Shown piece by piece: positions 1 to 8,808 of a stretch of 64,000 bases of DNA. Position 1 is the first letter of the stretch; each line of letters starts with the position of its first letter. Position numbers and translations under genes: made by a program. The notes beneath the pieces are model-generated. The model made no database searches. It saw only the letters and a program-made list of their open reading frames with translations, and was not told where the DNA came from. The DNA is from Firmicutes bacterium HGW-Firmicutes-2 (GTDB lineage Bacteria > Bacillota > Clostridia > Lachnospirales > Vallitaleaceae): NCBI GenBank assembly GCA_002841495.1, contig PGZV01000015.1, positions 1 through 64,000 of the forward strand, read 5' to 3'.

Positions 1-157
1 TTTCATTTGGTAACCATCCTGTTGGTATAAACAATGCTGTAATTAGACCCCATGCAATAAATGCACCAATGTTTGGCATCACCATACCACTTAAAAAACG
101 TCCGAACTTCTGTAAACCTTCTCGTGATCCTGATTTCCCTTTTTCTGTGCTTTCCAT
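1..157 (-). CDS. mtlA: PTS mannitol transporter EIICB (partial, N-terminus)
   Basis: This is the first 52 codons of a gene that runs off the left edge. The product starts [10 protein letters not shown] and continues with [20 protein letters not shown], the typical N-terminal amphipathic helix and first membrane segment of mannitol-specific EIIC. The protein imports and phosphorylates mannitol in the cytoplasmic membrane. The start at 157 is fixed by the Shine-Dalgarno AGGAGGTA at 161-168. It lies 242 bp downstream of mtlR on the same strand, and the gap holds two perfect palindromes. Identity is clear from the conserved N-terminus; the EIIB domain is outside the window. Confidence 0.9.
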   Translation of the reverse strand, partial: MESTEKGKSGSREGLQKFGRFLSGMVMPNIGAFIAWGLITALFIPTGWLPNE

Positions 158-295
158 ATTTACCTCCTAAGATTTTTTGGTTTGTGCATTGATCAATGAA
201 CATGGCCTGAGTATACACCCCTACCTAACCAAAAATAAAGAAATAGAAAAGTAGCTTTGGCATTCTGACAAGTGACATAAAAATGTAATAAAAAA

Positions 296-322
296 AAATG
301 TCACTATTCAATAGTGACATTT
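296..322. promoter_or_regulatory. Operator-like palindrome upstream of mtlA (site 1)
   Basis: Perfect inverted repeat with 13-bp arms (AAATGTCACTATT) around a single C at 309. It shares the core TGTCACT-N7-AGTGACA with the site upstream of mtlR. It resembles the TTGNCAC-N-GTGNCAA type of MtlR operator known in Bacillus. A role as a weak terminator for mtlR is possible, but the stem is AT-rich and sits as one of a pair. Confidence 0.55.
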
Positions 323-352
323 CTATATAACCTTGATATATATAAGAATTAG

Positions 353-380
353 GAAATGTCACTATTTATAGTGACATTTC
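353..380. promoter_or_regulatory. Operator-like palindrome upstream of mtlA (site 2)
   Basis: Perfect inverted repeat with 13-bp arms (GAAATGTCACTAT) around TT at 366-367. The core is TGTCACT-N6-AGTGACA. Its centre is about 57 bp from that of site 1, and it begins 20 bp after the mtlR stop codon. It is probably a second MtlR binding site. Confidence 0.5.
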
Positions 381-399
381 TAATAACCAACCAACGCCC

Positions 400-2499
400 T
401 TATATGACAGACACCAAGGATTGATAGTATTTGTCAAGTATTGTATTGAGTTCAAATTCCACATCCTCTATTTGACCTTCTTTTATAATATCCGCAAATT
501 CGCCTGCAATAATGTTACGGCTGATTTCGGATAGGACTTCAAGAATCTTCTGATTCAAAACTACCGGCCCGACCATAACGATGATGGTATCTACAGGTAC
601 ATAAGCTGAAGCCTGTTCCATTATAATTGGTTCTTTCAAACGAATAACCTTCAAACAAACACCTTTATCAATATCTGCCCTACAATGGAGTAACTGCATG
701 CCTTTTTTCATGAGAATGGTAGAGCCTTTTTCTTCTCTTTCAATAAAAGCTTTACTCAGTGCAGCAATCTCATCTTGATTACTGGACAAAGAGGTACTGA
801 TATAGTGAATTAAATCAATCATGGTTTCGACAGACACATGTGTATCATAAGAAAAATTGTCAATAACTTTCATGATAATATGGCTGTACTGTTCTAGTGA
901 GACAAGTTTCTCTTTTAGTGCCATTTTGTTCTTAACCTGTCTATGGTTCGTATTTGGCTTGTATCTTTTTAAAGCTTCTCTGATTTTCACAATATCTTCT
1001 TCTTTAATAACCGGATTTACCACCACACAAGGGATGGTTAGACTTTCAGTTGGAACGGTTGAGATAACTAGGTCAATGGTACCGTCATCCATTTCTTCAA
1101 CGTCTTGATCAATAACACTTACAACCCTGACAATATGAATATTAGAAAAATTACGTTCGATTTCTGAAACTAGAAGTTGGGAAGCACCTATGCCATACAT
1201 ACATGCCACAACCACTTGATATTTTTTCACAATTTCCCTATGGTTCTTTTCGATGACTGCTCCGATGTGGGTTGCTAAATAAGCGATTTCATCTTCCGGT
1301 ATCTGAATATGTTCCTTTTCTTCAATCACTTTTGCACAAGTGGCAATGGTTTGAAACAACTTAGGATACATACTTTTAATTTCTTCGACTAACGGATTAA
1401 TAATATCAAGATCCATCTTCATACGGTAGATGGATGGTCTGAGGTGTTTGACCAGACCTACAATCAACTTATCATTATCTGATAAATAAATACCGGTTTC
1501 TGCCTCAACTTCTTGAATAAATTCCTTCACCAGCAAAATGACTTTAAAATCCTCAATCATGGAGATTTTATTGTATTCCCCTGTTTGTCTAAGCTTAGAG
1601 CCTTTAAGGTGCATGGTCAAATAAATGAGTTCTTCTTTGGGCAGAATTCTAAAAGGATTGTTTTCACTTTCACTCACCCAATCCCTTAATAGATGATAGA
1701 TTTTATCGGTTTCAATCTGCCCTCTGGTCTTAGAATCGATGTAAAGTTGATCCCAGAAATCTTTCCTTTTTAATGTCATGCTGAATCTTATAATCAATGC
1801 TATGTAAGCATTATCTGCAAATTGATAACCCATGTCCTCTTCTAAACGCATCAAGAAAGCTCTTGCGTATTTAATGCTTTCAAGATTCAACAGTTCGAAT
1901 ATAGATTGGTTAATATTCTCTTTTAGAGTCCTGACATCTATGGGTTGATGCTCTTTTTCTTTTATAAAATCAATTAAATCAATGACATGGAAATGCTCAT
2001 AAATCAAGGCAACAATAGCTTTTCTTTTCGCTTTTTCATCCCCGTCAATCAATATACCAAGACCCGGTTTTCTAATGAGCTCTATGTTGTATTGATTGAA
2101 CCATGGCTCTAATTGAGCAATATCGCCACCTATGGTGCTTTCTGTAACATCCAGTAGCTGGGTTAAAGTATAAAGCTTTGTAGGTTCACTATATTGGAGT
2201 AATTGGGCCCTAAGTATAATCTGTCGATCCATAGGGGTGTATATGATTTCACTTACTTCTTCTTGAAGTAGATTTTTTAATTTACTTCTCACGGCTTCAT
2301 CAGCAATCAGAGCTATGCCTTTACCCTTTTTTTTATCTAATGTGCCACCATGCTTCATGATCCAGTTTTGCACATCATTTAATTCTCTTAGTATGGTTCT
2401 GGTACTTACATTAATCTGATCTGATATTTGTTGCACGGTAATATAACTACCTGAATCAAATATAATAGATATGACTTCCTTCATGCGTGATGTTAACAT
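400..2499 (-). CDS. mtlR: Mannitol operon transcriptional activator MtlR
   Basis: A 699-residue PTS-controlled activator. N-terminal HTH (ITVQQISDQINVSTRTILRE) is followed by two PTS regulation domains with histidines in LTMHLKG, VKHLRPSIYR and ATHIGAVIEK. An EIIB-like domain has the phosphorylatable cysteine in CMYGIGASQ near residue 431. The EIIA-like domain has the motif REEKGST and a histidine in LLHCR near 602. In the family, phosphorylation by HPr and EII proteins couples activity to mannitol supply. I place the start at the ATG at 2499 because AGAGGTG precedes it; an ATG 15 bp upstream has no Shine-Dalgarno. The gene is followed by mtlA, and TGTCACT palindromes flank both genes. Length and domain order match full MtlR. 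Confidence 0.9.
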   Translation of the reverse strand: MLTSRMKEVISIIFDSGSYITVQQISDQINVSTRTILRELNDVQNWIMKHGGTLDKKKGKGIALIADEAVRSKLKNLLQEEVSEIIYTPMDRQIILRAQLLQYSEPTKLYTLTQLLDVTESTIGGDIAQLEPWFNQYNIELIRKPGLGILIDGDEKAKRKAIVALIYEHFHVIDLIDFIKEKEHQPIDVRTLKENINQSIFELLNLESIKYARAFLMRLEEDMGYQFADNAYIALIIRFSMTLKRKDFWDQLYIDSKTRGQIETDKIYHLLRDWVSESENNPFRILPKEELIYLTMHLKGSKLRQTGEYNKISMIEDFKVILLVKEFIQEVEAETGIYLSDNDKLIVGLVKHLRPSIYRMKMDLDIINPLVEEIKSMYPKLFQTIATCAKVIEEKEHIQIPEDEIAYLATHIGAVIEKNHREIVKKYQVVVACMYGIGASQLLVSEIERNFSNIHIVRVVSVIDQDVEEMDDGTIDLVISTVPTESLTIPCVVVNPVIKEEDIVKIREALKRYKPNTNHRQVKNKMALKEKLVSLEQYSHIIMKVIDNFSYDTHVSVETMIDLIHYISTSLSSNQDEIAALSKAFIEREEKGSTILMKKGMQLLHCRADIDKGVCLKVIRLKEPIIMEQASAYVPVDTIIVMVGPVVLNQKILEVLSEISRNIIAGEFADIIKEGQIEDVEFELNTILDKYYQSLVSVI

Positions 2500-2600
2500 T
2501 TTAGCACCTCTCATTTTGAATTCAGACCTAAAGTTCGCCTACATTATACCTGTATTATACACGCCTCTATAACAATAAACTATTTATTTTTATATTTATT

Positions 2601-2621
2601 TGTCACTTTCAGAGAGTGACA
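2601..2621. promoter_or_regulatory. Operator-like inverted repeat upstream of mtlR
   Basis: TGTCACT (2601-2607), 7-bp spacer, AGTGACA (2615-2621): the same core as the two palindromes upstream of mtlA. It lies about 40-60 bp upstream of two TATAAT boxes on the minus strand (2543-2548 and 2554-2559) that could serve mtlR, a position suited to an activator site. MtlR autoregulation is inferred. Confidence 0.5.
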
Positions 2622-2636
2622 CAATTAGTCAGAGAA

Positions 2637-2682
2637 TTAAAAAGGCACTACCACAGCGCGCTTGCGTGTTGTGGTAGTGCCT
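2637..2682 (-). terminator. Intrinsic terminator of the riboflavin/HAD operon
   Basis: Perfect 13-bp stem (AGGCACTACCACA at 2643-2655 with 2670-2682), 14-nt loop, and a run of T after the stem on the minus strand (2639-2643). It lies 30 bp after the HAD gene stop codon. Confidence 0.85.
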
Positions 2683-2712
2683 CTTTCTGAAGTTTGAAAT
2701 TACGTTAATAAC

Positions 2713-3366
2713 TTATAAAAGTTTGCATAATTCTTTAATATGGTTAATCTTATAATCTGCTTCTAGTAGTTCGTCACCTTGAGCATAACCATATTGACAA
2801 CCTATGGTCTGAAGATTGTTTCGTTTACCGGCTTCTATATCTTTATATCGATCGCCGACAACCACGATTTCCGTTGGCCACTGCTCCATCACTTGTGATA
2901 GAATCTCATATTTAGGTATAAAATCATAATCTTGTGCACATATCATTTCATCAAAATAGTGATCCAAACCAAATAAGTCTCTGGAATATTCCATATAGGT
3001 TCTGCCGCAATTACTTAAGAAAACAAGCATGTAACCTCTATTTTTTAAGTATTCCAAAGTCTCTAAAGCACCTTCGTAAAGAGCAGCTTTCTTATTCTGA
3101 AGCAAATTTTTCATTTCTTCACCAATAATTTTCCCTGCTTGCTCCCTTAGATCTATATTCATATCCGGCATGAAGGCTTCCCACATCTCTTTACTGCTTA
3201 ATCCGAGCCATTTAATAATCTCTTCATCTTCCCACATTCTTTGTAGAACTTGTTTTTGATCTACCAAGAAATCATAGGCTTTTCTAAAAGCAGGTCCGTA
3301 TATTTTTATACTGTCATGCAAGGTGCCATCATAATCCAACACGATGGTTTTTACTTTATCTAACAT
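2713..3366 (-). CDS. HAD-family phosphatase in the riboflavin operon
   Basis: A 217-residue haloacid-dehalogenase-type hydrolase. Motif I is DYDGT (Asp11, Asp13), motif II is the serine of LSNCG near residue 117, and motif IV is VVGDRYKDIEAG near 170. A helical cap insert follows motif I, as in the phosphoglycolate-phosphatase-like group. It starts 8 bp after the ribH stop and is the last gene before the operon terminator, so it is co-transcribed with the riboflavin genes. Riboflavin synthesis needs a phosphatase for 5-amino-6-ribitylamino-uracil phosphate, and none of the rib genes supplies it, so this enzyme is a good candidate. That role is inferred from context; the family alone only says phosphatase. 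Confidence 0.85.
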   Translation of the reverse strand: MLDKVKTIVLDYDGTLHDSIKIYGPAFRKAYDFLVDQKQVLQRMWEDEEIIKWLGLSSKEMWEAFMPDMNIDLREQAGKIIGEEMKNLLQNKKAALYEGALETLEYLKNRGYMLVFLSNCGRTYMEYSRDLFGLDHYFDEMICAQDYDFIPKYEILSQVMEQWPTEIVVVGDRYKDIEAGKRNNLQTIGCQYGYAQGDELLEADYKINHIKELCKLL

Positions 3367-3374
3367 AGGCGTAC

Positions 3375-3836
3375 CTATATGCTTTTTAACAGATTTGCCA
3401 TTTCAATAGCTGTCATAGCTGCATCTGATCCCTTATTTCCTGCTTTGGTTCCGGCTCTTTCGATTGCTTGTTCGATTGTATCTGTTGTCAAGACACCAAA
3501 TATAACCGGAACTTCAGAATCTAGAGAAACATGAGCAATACCTTTTGATACTTCACTGGAAACATAATCAAAATGAGGTGTAGAACCTTTAATTACCGCT
3601 CCAAGGCAGATGACACCATCATATTTTTCATTTTTGACCAACTTTTTTGCTGCTAAAGGTATCTCAAAAGCACCCGGCACCCAGATAACATCAATGTCTT
3701 CATCTTTAACACCATGTCTAACCAAAGTGTCAATGGCACCTGATAATAATTTCCCACCAATAAACTCATTGAATCTTCCTACTACGATAGCAAACTTCAG
3801 ATCTTGTGCTACCAATTGTCCTTCATATACATTCAT
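3375..3836 (-). CDS. ribH: 6,7-dimethyl-8-ribityllumazine synthase
   Basis: A 153-residue lumazine synthase, the usual length. It condenses 5-amino-6-ribitylamino-uracil with dihydroxybutanone phosphate. Seen are the substrate-binding WVPGAFEIP near residues 52-60, [14 protein letters not shown] with the catalytic His88, and the phosphate-binding [10 protein letters not shown] near the C-terminus. The ATG lies directly next to the ribBA stop codon (3837), so translation is probably coupled. It is the fourth gene of the riboflavin operon; the family forms icosahedral or pentameric shells. Confidence 0.97.
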   Translation of the reverse strand: MNVYEGQLVAQDLKFAIVVGRFNEFIGGKLLSGAIDTLVRHGVKDEDIDVIWVPGAFEIPLAAKKLVKNEKYDGVICLGAVIKGSTPHFDYVSSEVSKGIAHVSLDSEVPVIFGVLTTDTIEQAIERAGTKAGNKGSDAAMTAIEMANLLKSI

Positions 3837-5048
3837 TTACTTTTCCTCCTTAAAATCCAACATGTGTCCCATTTTTAGTTTCTTAGTTTTTAGATATTTA
3901 ACATTTCTTTCATTGTGATTCATTTGTATTGGCACACGCTCCACAATTTCTAGACCATACCCTGAAATACCGGACATCTTCTTAGGATTGTTGGTCATGA
4001 GCCTTATTTTCTTAACACCCAAATCCGCTAGAATCTGAGCACCAATACCATAATCTCGCAAGTCATCGGGAAAGCCAAGGGCTATGTTCGCCTGAACTGT
4101 ATCCATACCCTGATCTTGAAGTTCATAGGCTTTGATTTTATTAATTAAACCTATACCACGGCCTTCTTGGCGCATATAGAGCAGAATCCCACTTCCGTTC
4201 TTTTCAATTTTTTGCATCGCTCTTGCATATTGTTCCCCACAATCACACCTTAGTGAACCAAAAGCGTCACCGGTTAAGCATTCTGAATGAACACGAATTA
4301 ATGTAGGCTCATCCGGTGATATTTTTCCTTTTACTAAGGCCACATGGTGTTCGCCGTTAAGTTTATTAACATAACCATACATTCTAAAATTACCGTATTT
4401 CGTTGGCAATTCAGCTTCTGTCACACACTCCACATAGGTCTCATTGGCTTTACGATAAGCCACTAAATCCGCTATGGTAATAATTTTAAGATTATGTTTT
4501 TTTGCATACTTCATCAGCTCTGGTACTCTGGCCATGGAACCGTCATCATTCATGATTTCACAGATGACACCGGCCGGATATAGCCCTGCAAGTTTAGGAA
4601 GATCAATGGCAGCTTCTGTATGTCCAACGCGTTTTAGTACGCCGCCTTCTTTTCCAACTAAAGGAAATATATGTCCGGGACGACTAAAGTCTCTGGATGT
4701 AGCCTCAGGATCTATAAGCTTCTTAATCGTTAAAGCTCTTTCTGCTGCTGAAATACCTGTTGTGCATGTAACAGCATCGACACTAACCGTAAAAGCCGTC
4801 TCCTTAGGATCTGTATTATTGTTCACCATAGCATGAATCTCAAGACTTTTTAGTCTTTCATCTGTCATAGGTGCACAGATTAAACCTCTTCCGTACATGG
4901 CCATAAAATTAATGGCTTCTGTGGTTACTTTTTCTGCTGCCATAAGCAGATCGCCTTCATTTTCCCGATCTTCATCATCAACAACAATGATCATTCTTCC
5001 TGCTTTTATATCTTCAATTGCATCTTCAATTGTATTGAACTTTTCCAT
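3837..5048 (-). CDS. ribBA: Bifunctional DHBP synthase / GTP cyclohydrolase II
   Basis: A 403-residue fusion that supplies both precursors of riboflavin. The N-terminal half (about 1-200) is 3,4-dihydroxy-2-butanone-4-phosphate synthase, with [10 protein letters not shown] binding metal and ribulose 5-phosphate. The C-terminal half (about 205-400) is GTP cyclohydrolase II, with zinc cysteines in [19 protein letters not shown] near 255 and RQEGRGIGL for GTP. Both active sites look intact. It lies 13 bp after ribE and touches ribH. Gene order ribD-ribE-ribBA-ribH is the classic Firmicute operon. Confidence 0.97.
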   Translation of the reverse strand: MEKFNTIEDAIEDIKAGRMIIVVDDEDRENEGDLLMAAEKVTTEAINFMAMYGRGLICAPMTDERLKSLEIHAMVNNNTDPKETAFTVSVDAVTCTTGISAAERALTIKKLIDPEATSRDFSRPGHIFPLVGKEGGVLKRVGHTEAAIDLPKLAGLYPAGVICEIMNDDGSMARVPELMKYAKKHNLKIITIADLVAYRKANETYVECVTEAELPTKYGNFRMYGYVNKLNGEHHVALVKGKISPDEPTLIRVHSECLTGDAFGSLRCDCGEQYARAMQKIEKNGSGILLYMRQEGRGIGLINKIKAYELQDQGMDTVQANIALGFPDDLRDYGIGAQILADLGVKKIRLMTNNPKKMSGISGYGLEIVERVPIQMNHNERNVKYLKTKKLKMGHMLDFKEEK

Positions 5049-5061
5049 ACTATTACCGCCT

Positions 5062-5712
5062 TTACATAAATCCGTTATCTCTAAGGAAATTCATATCCAT
5101 AGGTTTTTTAGTTTCTGTTATGTCATTATACAGCATTAATTTCTCAATATATTTTCCGACCATATCACATTCCAAATTTACACTATCGCCAATCTTTTTA
5201 CCAAGTAAAGTGGTTTCTTCCTTGGTTAATGGAATCAGAGATACTTTGAACATCTCTTGGTCCACATAGGCCACTGTCAGACTTATACCATCAATGGCTA
5301 TTGAGCCTTTATGAATAATGTATTTTAATAGCTTGGGGCTTGCTTTTATACTTACCCATGTGGCATTGGCCTCTTTAATCATTTCATGAATCTTACCAAC
5401 ACCATCAATATGACCTGAGACCATATGCCCGCCTAATCGATCCTTAAGCTGTAATGCCCGCTCCAGATTTACAGGACTGTTGGTAGTGAGTTCTCCTAAG
5501 TTGCTGCTTCTCATAGTCTCAGGCATAACATCCACTGTAAAACTTATGCCATCCATATGGACTACCGTCAAACAGACACCATTGGTACATATGCTGTCTC
5601 CGACTTTTGAGCCCTCGATGACTTTGGAGGCCCTAATGGTCAGCTTAGCCGACTGGGTTGTTTTATTAATTTTTTGAATATAACCAATTTCCTCGATTAA
5701 CCCTGTAAACAT
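5062..5712 (-). CDS. ribE: Riboflavin synthase alpha chain
   Basis: A 216-residue riboflavin synthase that dismutates two 6,7-dimethyl-8-ribityllumazine molecules to riboflavin. It starts with the hallmark [10 protein letters not shown] and has two lumazine-binding repeats (about 1-97 and 98-195); the motif [13 protein letters not shown] of repeat 1 is echoed by [15 protein letters not shown] in repeat 2. [13 protein letters not shown] lies at the junction. The ATG directly follows the ribD stop codon, and AAGGAGGGG inside the end of ribD provides the ribosome binding site. Confidence 0.96.
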   Translation of the reverse strand: MFTGLIEEIGYIQKINKTTQSAKLTIRASKVIEGSKVGDSICTNGVCLTVVHMDGISFTVDVMPETMRSSNLGELTTNSPVNLERALQLKDRLGGHMVSGHIDGVGKIHEMIKEANATWVSIKASPKLLKYIIHKGSIAIDGISLTVAYVDQEMFKVSLIPLTKEETTLLGKKIGDSVNLECDMVGKYIEKLMLYNDITETKKPMDMNFLRDNGFM

Positions 5713-6819
5713 CTATAACCCCTCCTTCTTGATATAACCTTCTATGACAATGTCACCATCACAAATAGTTGTGACAAGACCCTCTAATAAAATAGCTTCC
5801 TTTACCCAAGATATGCCCTCGCCACCTACCGGCGATTTGGCCAAATCCCCACCGAAGATCTTAGGCGCCACATAGGTTATAACTTTGTCAACAATGCCAG
5901 CTTCAAGGGCTGAATAGTTCAACTTGGCACCACCCTCAATTAGAATACTATCCATGCCTTGTTCACCTAATAATTCTATCAATGATGTCATGTCCACGTG
6001 ATTATCTTTAAGCGGTAATACCACGACCCGGTTACCTGAAGCCTCAATGGCTCTTTTTGTAGCGTCCGGCATCAGATGTGTAGTTGCTACAATGGTAATT
6101 GCTTCGGATTTTTGTATTAGGACTTTGGCATTTAGGGGTATGCGACCTCTCGTATCTAATATGATTCTGACTGGATCTAGACCTTCTTGGTTGTTCTCTA
6201 ACCGTGTTGTCAGGCTAGGGTCATCTGCTATAACCGTTCCTACACCTACCATAATGCCCATAACTTGATGACGCAACTGATGGACTTGTTTTCTTGATGT
6301 TTCGTTTGTAATCCATTTGGAATCACCTGTTTTGGTGGCGATTTTCCCATCTAAAGTCATCGCTGTCTTTAGAATACAAAAGGGCTTTTTGGTTTTGATA
6401 TACTTTAGAAAAATCTCATTTAGCTTTAGCAGCTCCTCGCCCATATCTAAGACAACCACTTCTATATTGTTCTCTTCTAGAAGCGCAATACCTTGACCTG
6501 AGACTTCCGGGTTAGGGTCCATCATACCGACTACTACTTTACTTATACCTTTTTCAACAATTAGATTGGCACAGGGTGGTGTTTTTCCATAATGAGAACA
6601 AGGTTCTAACGTCACATACATGGTTGCACCTTCCACAGAAGCTGTTGCATTCTTAAAGGCATTCACCTCAGCATGAGGACCACCATAATATGCGTGATAG
6701 CCTTCGGCTATGATTTTACCTTCTTTTATAATTAATGCACCAACCATAGGATTCGGGTTGGTGTTACCCACACCCAGTTTGGCTAACGCTATGGCTTTCT
6801 TCATATATATTTGATCCAT
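5713..6819 (-). CDS. ribD: Bifunctional riboflavin deaminase/reductase
   Basis: A 368-residue RibD. The N-terminal deaminase domain (about 1-145) has the zinc site HAEVNAF (His49, Glu51) with PCSHYGKTPPC (Cys74, Cys83). The C-terminal reductase domain (about 147-365) contains AMTLDGKIAT and GGAKLNYSALEAG. It catalyses the second and third steps of riboflavin synthesis. It is the first gene of the operon, 67 bp after the riboswitch terminator, so its expression is directly under FMN control. Confidence 0.97.
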   Translation of the reverse strand: MDQIYMKKAIALAKLGVGNTNPNPMVGALIIKEGKIIAEGYHAYYGGPHAEVNAFKNATASVEGATMYVTLEPCSHYGKTPPCANLIVEKGISKVVVGMMDPNPEVSGQGIALLEENNIEVVVLDMGEELLKLNEIFLKYIKTKKPFCILKTAMTLDGKIATKTGDSKWITNETSRKQVHQLRHQVMGIMVGVGTVIADDPSLTTRLENNQEGLDPVRIILDTRGRIPLNAKVLIQKSEAITIVATTHLMPDATKRAIEASGNRVVVLPLKDNHVDMTSLIELLGEQGMDSILIEGGAKLNYSALEAGIVDKVITYVAPKIFGGDLAKSPVGGEGISWVKEAILLEGLVTTICDGDIVIEGYIKKEGL

Positions 6820-6885
6820 AATGTCCTCCCAACTCTAATATAGTAAAGAACAAAGACGTTATATTAGTAGTACTTGCCTAATATA

Positions 6886-6918
6886 TAAAAAAGCTCTAAA
6901 GAATAATCTTCAGAGCTT
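6886..6918 (-). terminator. FMN riboswitch expression-platform terminator
   Basis: On the minus strand a hairpin with AAGCTCT/AGAGCTT arms (6912-6918 and 6891-6897) plus inner AAGA/TCTT pairs is followed by a T-run (6887-6892). It lies between the FMN aptamer and ribD, the position expected for a transcription-terminating riboswitch. Confidence 0.85.
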
Positions 6919-6959
6919 GTCACAGTTTCATTAAAGCATAATATTGCCAATGCTATAAT

Positions 6960-7069
6960 TGCCTTCTCTCATCCAGACTTTACTGTCGGTCTTGGAATTA
7001 CACCAAGTCAGCCAAAATCGGCTCGCGGACTTTACCGCCGGTCGGGAATTACACCCTGCCCTGAAGGAA
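6960..7069 (-). promoter_or_regulatory. FMN riboswitch (RFN element)
   Basis: The minus strand carries the conserved RFN segments: AGGGCAGGGTG, ATTCCCGACCGGCGGT, AAAGTCCGCGAGCC and finally AAAGTCTGGATGAGAGAAGG. The closing stem P1 is CCTTC/GAAGG. FMN binding lowers transcription of the rib operon through the downstream terminator. The identification rests on near-complete agreement with the RFN consensus. Confidence 0.97.
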
Positions 7070-7092
7070 CTATTCAATTGTTTATTGGGCTA

Positions 7093-7121
7093 ATTATAGC
7101 ATCTTAATATTTTAATGTCAA
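7093..7121 (-). promoter_or_regulatory. Sigma-A promoter of the riboflavin operon
   Basis: Perfect consensus boxes on the minus strand: TTGACA (7116-7121), 17-bp spacer, TATAAT (7093-7098). Transcription would start near 7086, just ahead of the FMN aptamer. Confidence 0.9.
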
Positions 7122-7155
7122 TGATTTGATAATTTTTTATCAACTCATTGACATT
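7114..7155. repeat. Inverted repeat overlapping the rib -35 box
   Basis: 18-bp arms (7114-7131 and 7138-7155) match at 17 positions around the loop ATTTTT. The left arm contains the TTGACA box of the rib promoter. No T-run follows in either direction, so it is not an obvious terminator for uxuB. It could be a repressor site or a hairpin ending the upstream transcript. Confidence 0.6.
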
Positions 7156-7212
7156 TTGGTATCAAAATAATATTGAAATGAATATAAAGAAATTTTTAAC
7201 GCCGTGATTATT

Positions 7213-8808
7213 TTATTTCAAATAATCTATTAATGTTTTTTCTACAGCACCTGGGCCTTGTAACATACTTACAAATATGGTTTCAATTGTATTGCCTAAA
7301 CCAACTTCATATAGATCTAATCCAAAAATCTCGCGGTTACTCAAAATCGGACTCAAATCAGCAAAATCATCACCCATTTTCACTTTATCGATGGTCTCTT
7401 TCAGTGTTTTTAACATAGGATCTGAACTCAGCTCAAAAGTATTGCCTTGATCATCAATACCCATAAGATAACGACACCAGCTGGCAATAGCTAATGGGAT
7501 GCCGACCAGACTTGTAGGATCTAATGATGGGTCTTTTACATAAGACTTAATGGTTTCACCAAAACGTATACCTACTTTTTGTGAAGTATCTGTTGCAATT
7601 CTTTGTGGTGTGTCCGGGATAAAAGGATTTGCAAACCGAGACTGAACCACTTCATCAATGAAAGCTTTTGGTGATAGAATGATTGGGTCTGTAACAACAG
7701 GTAAACCTTCTGTGTAGCCAATAGTTTCTATCAACCTTTTTAATATTGGGTTCTTTACTTCATCTGCTATCAAATCATAACCCAGTAGACAACCGGTTAC
7801 CGCAAGGGCTGTGTGCAAAGGATTCAAACATGTTGTCACCTTCATGGTTTCCACCTTATTAACCGTTGCACGGTCACAGAAAAGTACACCTGCCTTTTCA
7901 AGTTCAGGTCGACCGTTAGGGAACTTGTCTTCAATAACCAAGTACTCACTCACCTCAGCATTAACAAAAGGTGCCATATATGTGTTTTTAGATGTCACAA
8001 CCACATCCATATCCTCTAGACCCTCACTCACCAATGCTGCTTTTATGATATCTGAAGGACGTGGGGTGATTTTATCAATCATGGATATAGGGTAGGACAC
8101 CTTATCTTCATCCATGACGTAATTTACAAAACCTTCTTCTACAAATCCATTTTTCAACCATTCTTTAGCAATGGTGATTACGGCTGCTTTCACTTTGTCA
8201 CCATTATTGGCACAGTTATCCATGCTTAACAGGGTTATGGGCATTGCCCCCCTTTGATAACGTTTGTATAACAAGGCTGTAACAACACTCATCGCATGGG
8301 TCGCATACTCCGGTCCACGGTCCAAATCCACCTGAACAAAAGGATAGTAATTACCGGAAAAATCCTTCAAAGCATAACCTTTTTCAGTAATGGTGAAACT
8401 TGCAATCTGTAGGCTAGGTGCTTCAAATATTTCAGTCAGTCTTTGATGGTTCTTATTTTCTGAGGTCATACTTTCTACGATACTGGCTACCACAGTCTTA
8501 TCAAAACTACCATCACTGTTCATCAGTACAACCAAAGCTAGATTATTCGCCGGATCAAATACTTTTTCTATGACTTCATAGTCAAAAGTTTCAACAGCAA
8601 TAATACCTGTTTTTGCCAGTCCATCATCCAATAGTTGCTGATGGCATTTTGCCACAAAACCTCTGAAAATATTACCGGCACCAAAGTGGACCCATTCAGG
8701 TGACTGTTGTGTATTCTCTTTTACCATTTTTATATCAAAGTTAGGTAGCTTAACGTCCATCGCTTCCCATTTGCTCGTATGCTCTAATGAACTTGTACTT
8801 AGTCTCAT
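7213..8808 (-). CDS. uxuB: D-fructuronate reductase (mannitol dehydrogenase family)
   Basis: A 531-residue long-chain mannitol-dehydrogenase-family protein. The NAD-binding N-terminus has HFGAGNIFRGF (about residues 40-50) and the C-terminal domain includes KVETMKVTTCLNPLHTALA, where the family keeps catalytic lysine, asparagine and histidine. It should reduce D-fructuronate to D-mannonate, the substrate of the UxuA encoded just upstream. The start ATG overlaps the uxuA TAA by one base, so the two are coupled. It is the last gene of a nine-gene sugar-acid operon. Related family members act on tagaturonate or mannitol; the UxuA partner favours fructuronate. Confidence 0.85.
   Translation of the reverse strand: MRLSTSSLEHTSKWEAMDVKLPNFDIKMVKENTQQSPEWVHFGAGNIFRGFVAKCHQQLLDDGLAKTGIIAVETFDYEVIEKVFDPANNLALVVLMNSDGSFDKTVVASIVESMTSENKNHQRLTEIFEAPSLQIASFTITEKGYALKDFSGNYYPFVQVDLDRGPEYATHAMSVVTALLYKRYQRGAMPITLLSMDNCANNGDKVKAAVITIAKEWLKNGFVEEGFVNYVMDEDKVSYPISMIDKITPRPSDIIKAALVSEGLEDMDVVVTSKNTYMAPFVNAEVSEYLVIEDKFPNGRPELEKAGVLFCDRATVNKVETMKVTTCLNPLHTALAVTGCLLGYDLIADEVKNPILKRLIETIGYTEGLPVVTDPIILSPKAFIDEVVQSRFANPFIPDTPQRIATDTSQKVGIRFGETIKSYVKDPSLDPTSLVGIPLAIASWCRYLMGIDDQGNTFELSSDPMLKTLKETIDKVKMGDDFADLSPILSNREIFGLDLYEVGLGNTIETIFVSMLQGPGAVEKTLIDYLK

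Noticed and set aside
3-218. A 71-codon open frame on the minus strand at the left edge
   Set aside because: It is a shadow frame; the mtlA N-terminus in another frame, with a good ribosome binding site at 161-168, explains the sequence.
857-1108. Plus-strand open frames inside minus-strand genes (for example within mtlR, ribBA, the aldose ABC ATPase gene)
   Set aside because: They lie wholly within well-supported genes, lack ribosome binding sites and have no family-like sequence.
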